Origin: an uncultured Clostridia bacterium
GTDB taxonomy: Bacteria; Bacillota; Clostridia; Oscillospirales; Ruminococcaceae
Assembly (NCBI GenBank): GCA_947177695.1
Contig: CAMWVO010000066.1
Coordinates: 1 to 8,119, forward strand
Direction: 5' to 3'
Length of the DNA: 8,119 bases
A program made the translations under genes and the position numbers. The first letter of the stretch is position 1, and each line of letters begins with the position of its first letter. The notes beneath the pieces are model-generated. The model ran no database searches. It was not told where the DNA came from and saw nothing but the letters and a program-made list of their open reading frames with translations. Positions 4,864-8,119 of this stretch are shown here, in pieces.

Positions 4864-6909
4864 TTACTCCATTTTGTCGGTGAGAACCTTGTGCAGATTA
4901 TAGGTCTCCGCAAGCAGTTCGCCTGTAAATTCGGCGATATTCCGGAGCTTTTCTTTTTCGTTGTCGGACATGCTTTTCTTTTCTGTTTTGAGCTGATTGA
5001 GGTTGTCGAGAGTTTTCTGCGTGTCGAGAAGTATGATCTCGGTCTCATCCTCGATCTTGGATTTCAGACCCTGGAACGACGCGAAAACCTGTTTACGGAC
5101 GGTTTCCGAGAAGTCCGAATGTATCTTCATTTCGTGGAACTGCTTCTTTACGGACTGCTTGAAGCTTGCCTTGTATTTGTCAATTCTTTCCTGAACCAGA
5201 AGCTTGTCAACGGAAAATTTGCCCGTGAACGTACCCGCAAGTCCCGCAACGGCAGCAATGCACAGAACCACAGGTCCTGCCGCGATACCAAGTACCGTAG
5301 CCAGCGAGAACGCCGCGTAGAACGTAGCGTAGAAGCCTGCGAAGCCCGCCGCGCCTCCGAGAAGCGCGCCCTTGATGCCCGCCTCGCGCAGACCTATGAA
5401 CAGACCGCCCGCTCCGACTGTACCGATGGAAACGCCGATAATCTGATCGACCACGCCGCCGTTTCTCGCCCGCTTCTGGGGAACGGAGAACATCTCCTGG
5501 ATACGCGTTACCGACGCGAAGAATTCGTCCTCGAAGGACTGCAAACGCTCCGCCTCGTCGCTGAGGGCGATGTTTATCTCGTTCTGTATCTGCTCACAGA
5601 TAAGCTGAGCCTTGTTCTCGATATTTTCCTTGATACGCTCCGTCAGCTTGGAGTAAACTATCTTCAGCTTATCCTTTTTCAGATCTTCTGCGCTCATGGG
5701 ATAAGCGTCGATAACCTTCATTGCGGTCTCCTCGATCTGTACCCAGTAGCTGTCCAGAATAGGCTGCAAGCCCTGGAACACCTTGTTTGCCGCGTCGTTT
5801 ATGCGGACGAACTCAGCACGCTTCTTGGTACGGATATCGTCGATCTCCTCGATGGCGGCGGTGTATTTGTCCATGAACTCGTCGGTTTCCATCATAAGGG
5901 AATTTTCGCGGATAATAATGGAATTGATAAGCTCCGAGCCTGAGCTGATTATCTTGTTTGCCAGTATCTGGAGGGTGATAACGCCTCTCTCCTGCGTGAG
6001 CATGGTCTCCAGAACCTTTTCAAATGTTGGGAAATTACTTTCCTCCAGCATAGCGGCGTTGCCCGATTCCTTAGCCATGAGAGCTTTCTTGGCGTACACG
6101 CCGATTACCTTGGGCTTGCCTATTTTACGCTTGTAGACCGCGAACTCCTTGGAGTCCTCGCCCATAACGGCTTTAGCCTTTTCCATAACGTAGCTGCCGA
6201 TACGCTTTTCAACGGTCTCGACAATTCTGTCCTCGTCCTCCTTGGAGAAAGTGCCGAAGCAGTTTACAGCGAAGATGATACGTCCCATATCGCTGGAAAG
6301 CATTTTCTTTTCAAGAAATTCCTTTTCAAACTGAGAGAACGGAGAGTTGGCGCTGATAACGAAAACAGCCGCGTCTATTTCGGGGAGGATAGACAGGGTA
6401 ACGTTGGTCATCTGCTCGTCGTCGTTAAGACCCGGAGTGTCGATGATATCCACGTTATTTTTGCAGAAGGATGTGTCGTAGTAAACGGTAGCCTGCTTAA
6501 CGGTCTCGGCTTTCATTTCCGATTCGTAGGAAAGCTTTGTAACATAGTCGGCAAGCTTGTTTATGTCCACGCGCTCGGTGCCGCCGTCCTTGTATTCCAC
6601 CATAACGTAAGGGGTCTCGCTGTATGTAACTCTGTTGAGGGTAGCGGTGGCGGGGAGAACGTCCGCAGGCAGTACCTCCTGTCCCAGCAGAGCGTTGATA
6701 AGGGTACTTTTTCCGCGCTTGAATTCGCCGACGATAGCCACTTCAAAATGGTCGTTTGCGACTTTTTCCACGGTATCGCCTATGGATTTCGCGGTATGTA
6801 CCAATCCGATATCCTCGCTGTACTCTTTCAGCTGGATAAGACTTTCCGTAAGCTCCGAGACGGTCCGCTTATAGGCGGAATAGCTTCCGTAGTTCAGTGT
6901 CTGTTCCAT
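4864..6909 (-). CDS. dynamin-like GTPase with glycine-rich membrane segment, first of a pair
   Basis: The 681-residue protein has a dynamin-family GTPase head: P-loop GEFKRGKST at 61-69, Thr-rich switch I (PATATLN, 86-92), and G3 DTPGL at 157-161. The G4 position reads NCFG (216-219), lacking the usual Asp of NxxD. A helical stalk (about 310-480, rich in Glu/Lys) leads to a long hydrophobic Gly/Ala-rich segment at about 486-562, interrupted only by a short charged turn near 508-513. This is well suited to hairpin insertion into a membrane, like the paddle of bacterial dynamin-like proteins. A second charged helical stretch (565-681) closes the molecule. Expected role: GTP-driven membrane tethering, remodelling or fusion at the inner face of the cell membrane, probably with the second GTPase of the operon. 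The ATG at 6909 follows AGGAGG (6921-6916) with a 6-base spacer. It is the first gene of its operon, behind a near-perfect promoter. Confidence 0.9.
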   Translation of the reverse strand: MEQTLNYGSYSAYKRTVSELTESLIQLKEYSEDIGLVHTAKSIGDTVEKVANDHFEVAIVGEFKRGKSTLINALLGQEVLPADVLPATATLNRVTYSETPYVMVEYKDGGTERVDINKLADYVTKLSYESEMKAETVKQATVYYDTSFCKNNVDIIDTPGLNDDEQMTNVTLSILPEIDAAVFVISANSPFSQFEKEFLEKKMLSSDMGRIIFAVNCFGTFSKEDEDRIVETVEKRIGSYVMEKAKAVMGEDSKEFAVYKRKIGKPKVIGVYAKKALMAKESGNAAMLEESNFPTFEKVLETMLTQERGVITLQILANKIISSGSELINSIIIRENSLMMETDEFMDKYTAAIEEIDDIRTKKRAEFVRINDAANKVFQGLQPILDSYWVQIEETAMKVIDAYPMSAEDLKKDKLKIVYSKLTERIKENIENKAQLICEQIQNEINIALSDEAERLQSFEDEFFASVTRIQEMFSVPQKRARNGGVVDQIIGVSIGTVGAGGLFIGLREAGIKGALLGGAAGFAGFYATFYAAFSLATVLGIAAGPVVLCIAAVAGLAGTFTGKFSVDKLLVQERIDKYKASFKQSVKKQFHEMKIHSDFSETVRKQVFASFQGLKSKIEDETEIILLDTQKTLDNLNQLKTEKKSMSDNEKEKLRNIAEFTGELLAETYNLHKVLTDKME

Positions 6910-7032
6910 ATAGATCCTCCTAAATTAAATTTATGTGAACACAGATCGTGTGAAAAAATCACGTGCCGGAAAAGAGAACCGCAGCGGCTTGACAAGTCCG
7001 AAAAAAGCGTGCTTGCAAACCGTCTGTCATAC
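6910..7032 (-). other. 5' leader of the first dynamin operon
   Basis: About 120 bases lie between the predicted transcription start (about 7032) and the first dynamin ATG. On the minus strand I see a T-run (6 T) after a short TGCAAGCA dyad near 7009-7017, and a small GTGA-TTTTT-TCAC hairpin (about 6951-6963). Neither is strong enough to call an attenuator or a known riboswitch. The region ends in the AGGAGG ribosome binding site. Its length suggests possible post-transcriptional control, without direct evidence. Confidence 0.35.
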
Positions 7033-7038
7033 ACCATA

Positions 7039-7068
7039 ATTATAGCACACTTCAATAGTCAGTGTCAA
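7039..7068 (-). promoter_or_regulatory. extended -10 sigma-A promoter for the dynamin/M48-like operon
   Basis: On the minus strand, TTGACA (7068-7063) is followed after 18 bp by TATAAT (7044-7039), with a TG one base upstream of the -10 (TGCTATAAT), the extended -10 element. The predicted start is about 7032. The 18-bp spacing is one more than ideal and is offset by the TG. It points away from the lipase promoter across the shared gap. Confidence 0.82.
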
Positions 7069-7086
7069 TCGCATTGATAATTTTTG

Positions 7087-7098
7087 TACATATATGTA
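7087..7098. repeat. 12-bp perfect palindrome between the divergent promoters
   Basis: TACATATATGTA is its own reverse complement. It is centred about 25 bp upstream of the dynamin-operon -35 and about 110 bp upstream of the lipase -35. A dimeric regulator could bind here, but such A/T palindromes also arise by chance in A/T-rich intergenic DNA. Confidence 0.35.
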
Positions 7099-7202
7099 TA
7101 TTATGTAAACTAAAACTGGTTAAAATGCTAAAACGGGAACCCATATCGCGGTTTATCTGCATGAAGCTGACCTCCGTGATGCCGAAAAAGTGCAAATGGG
7201 TA

Positions 7203-7231
7203 TTGACAATCTGCCAATTATACTATATAAT
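7203..7231 (+). promoter_or_regulatory. consensus sigma-A promoter for the lipase gene
   Basis: TTGACA (7203-7208) and TATAAT (7226-7231) are separated by exactly 17 bp. A second TATAAT (7233-7238) follows immediately, so a secondary start is possible. The predicted main start is about 7238, leaving a short leader of about 28 bases. This promoter lies inside the in-frame open stretch upstream of the lipase, which argues against any longer N-terminus for that protein. The preceding 7111-7200 holds no gene or structure I can support. Confidence 0.82.
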
Positions 7232-7251
7232 GTATAATATAATACCACATA

Positions 7252-7258
7252 GAGGAGG
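7252..7258 (+). promoter_or_regulatory. ribosome binding site fixing the lipase start
   Basis: GAGGAGG ends 7 bases before the ATG at 7266. The frame stays open further upstream to at least 7062, but only this ATG has a proper ribosome binding site and lies downstream of the promoter. Confidence 0.85.
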
Positions 7259-7265
7259 CAGCCTT

Positions 7266-8069
7266 ATGAAAGCAGATACCATATACCCGATCTTTATGGT
7301 TCACGGAATGGGTTTCCGCGACCGCAGACATCTTTGCTACTGGGGCAGGATACCCAAGGTTCTTGAAGAAAACGGCGCGCGGGTCTTTTTCGGCGGACAG
7401 GACAGCAGCGGCTCGGTGGAAAGCAATGCGGAACAGCTGAAGCCCCGTCTGGAGGCAGTACTGGCGGAGACGGGCGCGGAAAAGGTCAACATTATAGCTC
7501 ACTCCAAGGGCGGACTTGAAGCACGGTATCTTATTTCCTCAATGGGCTTCGGGGACAGGGTAGCTTCGCTGACTACCCTTTCCACGCCCCACAACGGTTC
7601 GCTGACCGTTGACAAGCTTATGAAGATACCCGCTCCCGCGGTGAAGCTTGGCTGCAAAGCCGCCGATCTGTGGTTCAGGCTCGCGGGTGACAAAAATCCC
7701 GACACCTACAGCGCGGTGGATATGTTCAGGACTTCCTCCGCGGACAGCTTCAATGCAGCAAATCCCGACGATCCGAGGGTCTATTACCAAAGCTTCGGGT
7801 TCGTGATGAACGGCTTTTTCTCGGATATCACCATGTGTATCCCATGGCTTGCGGTACACGCGGTAGAGGGCGAAAATGACGGCTTGCTTGCTCCGAGGGC
7901 TGTTAAGTGGACTAACTTCGGAGGCGTCTACAGGGGCGCGGGCAGACGGGGCATTTCCCACTGCGACGAGGTTGATATGCGCCGAAGCCGTCTTGACGTC
8001 AGCGGCGGCGGAGATATCACAGACTTTTATCTGAACATTGTTTCAGGTCTGAAAGAAAAGGGCTTTTAA
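7266..8069 (+). CDS. alpha/beta-hydrolase, family-I-type lipase/esterase
   Basis: The 267-residue protein matches compact bacterial triacylglycerol lipases of the Pseudomonas/Burkholderia/Bacillus group. It begins with YPIFMVHGMGF (residues 7-17), the strand and HG oxyanion loop, followed by YWGRIPKVLEENGARV, where family members have YW-x-x-IP. The nucleophile elbow is AHSKG (78-82, Ser80), followed by a typical LSTPHNGS block (105-112). The likely acid is Asp205 in GENDG and the likely base is His232 in ISHCDEVD, giving a complete Ser-Asp-His triad in the usual order. No signal peptide or transmembrane segment is visible, so unlike classic secreted lipases it appears to be intracellular. 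It would hydrolyse carboxyl esters, possibly membrane or storage lipids; the true substrate is unknown. It is transcribed alone, divergent from the dynamin operon, from its own consensus promoter, and ends with TAA at 8067-8069. Phospholipase or depolymerase activity are alternatives. Confidence 0.85.
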   Translation: MKADTIYPIFMVHGMGFRDRRHLCYWGRIPKVLEENGARVFFGGQDSSGSVESNAEQLKPRLEAVLAETGAEKVNIIAHSKGGLEARYLISSMGFGDRVASLTTLSTPHNGSLTVDKLMKIPAPAVKLGCKAADLWFRLAGDKNPDTYSAVDMFRTSSADSFNAANPDDPRVYYQSFGFVMNGFFSDITMCIPWLAVHAVEGENDGLLAPRAVKWTNFGGVYRGAGRRGISHCDEVDMRRSRLDVSGGGDITDFYLNIVSGLKEKGF

Positions 8070-8087
8070 TACTAATCACCAATAAAA

Positions 8088-8108
8088 GTGTAGATAAAAA
8101 ATCTGCAC
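8088..8108 (-). terminator. possible terminator hairpin downstream of the lipase
   Basis: GTGTAGAT (8088-8095) and ATCTGCAC (8101-8108) pair over 8 positions with one G-U-type mismatch around an A5 loop. On the minus strand the stem is followed by TTTTATT, so it fits best as the terminator of a leftward gene beyond the right edge. On the plus strand it is flanked by A-runs, so it would be a poor terminator for the lipase unless it works in both directions. The stem is A/T-rich and only moderately stable. Confidence 0.35.
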
Positions 8109-8119
8109 AAAAATCATAC

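Noticed and set aside
4750..5943. A 397-codon plus-strand open frame opposite the first dynamin gene
   Set aside because: Antisense shadow of a well-supported dynamin gene, with no motifs of its own.
6959..7030. A 23-codon ORF in the leader of the dynamin operon
   Set aside because: Its ATG would be about 2 bases from the predicted transcription start with no ribosome binding site, and the peptide shows no recognisable features.
7062..7265. A longer N-terminus for the lipase (68 more codons in frame)
   Set aside because: The extension contains the consensus promoter, has no ribosome binding site, and the lipase family similarity starts just after the ATG at 7266.
1..8119. CRISPR arrays, tRNA/rRNA genes, insertion sequences, attachment sites
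   Set aside because: I saw no regularly spaced direct repeats, no tRNA-like cloverleaf, no transposase gene and no terminal inverted repeats framing a gene.

Overview
The window looks like a chromosomal segment from a Bacillota bacterium, most likely of the Clostridia. This rests on near-consensus sigma-A promoters, strong AGGAGG-type ribosome binding sites, moderate base composition, and a gene set resembling the yceG-telA (yceH) pair of Firmicutes. A Ruminococcus-like (Oscillospiraceae) origin is my best guess from the style of the proteins, but it is not proven by the sequence.

Layout: almost everything reads leftward (minus strand). From right to left there are: a 681-residue dynamin-like GTPase with a long glycine-rich membrane segment (6909-4864); an M48-metallopeptidase-like gene interrupted by an in-frame TAA (4804-3818); a second, 586-residue dynamin-like GTPase without an obvious membrane segment (3816-2056); a 186-bp gap with a large perfect inverted repeat and a fully consensus promoter; a YceG-like protein (1869-244); and the first 80 codons of a TelA-like toxic-anion/tellurite resistance protein running off the left edge (241-1). 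One rightward gene, a compact family-I-type lipase/esterase (7266-8069), is transcribed divergently from the first dynamin gene across a 356-bp gap with two opposed promoters.

How the parts may work together: the two dynamin-like GTPases resemble the tandem or paired bacterial dynamins that act on membranes, and YceG/TelA are recurring parts of Ter-type stress gene clusters. The cluster is therefore best read as a membrane-stress or envelope-protection module built of two transcription units, GTPase/protease-like/GTPase and then yceG-telA, with a lipase next door. That functional reading is inference.

The two points most worth a second look are the M48-like gene, which has both an internal stop codon and a rewritten metal site (CECGH instead of HExxH, Asp instead of Glu in the third-ligand motif), and the intergenic region before yceG, which has a 14-bp perfect inverted repeat, a consensus promoter with 17-bp spacing, a 5'-terminal GAAA-loop hairpin and a tiny upstream ORF overlapping the yceG start.
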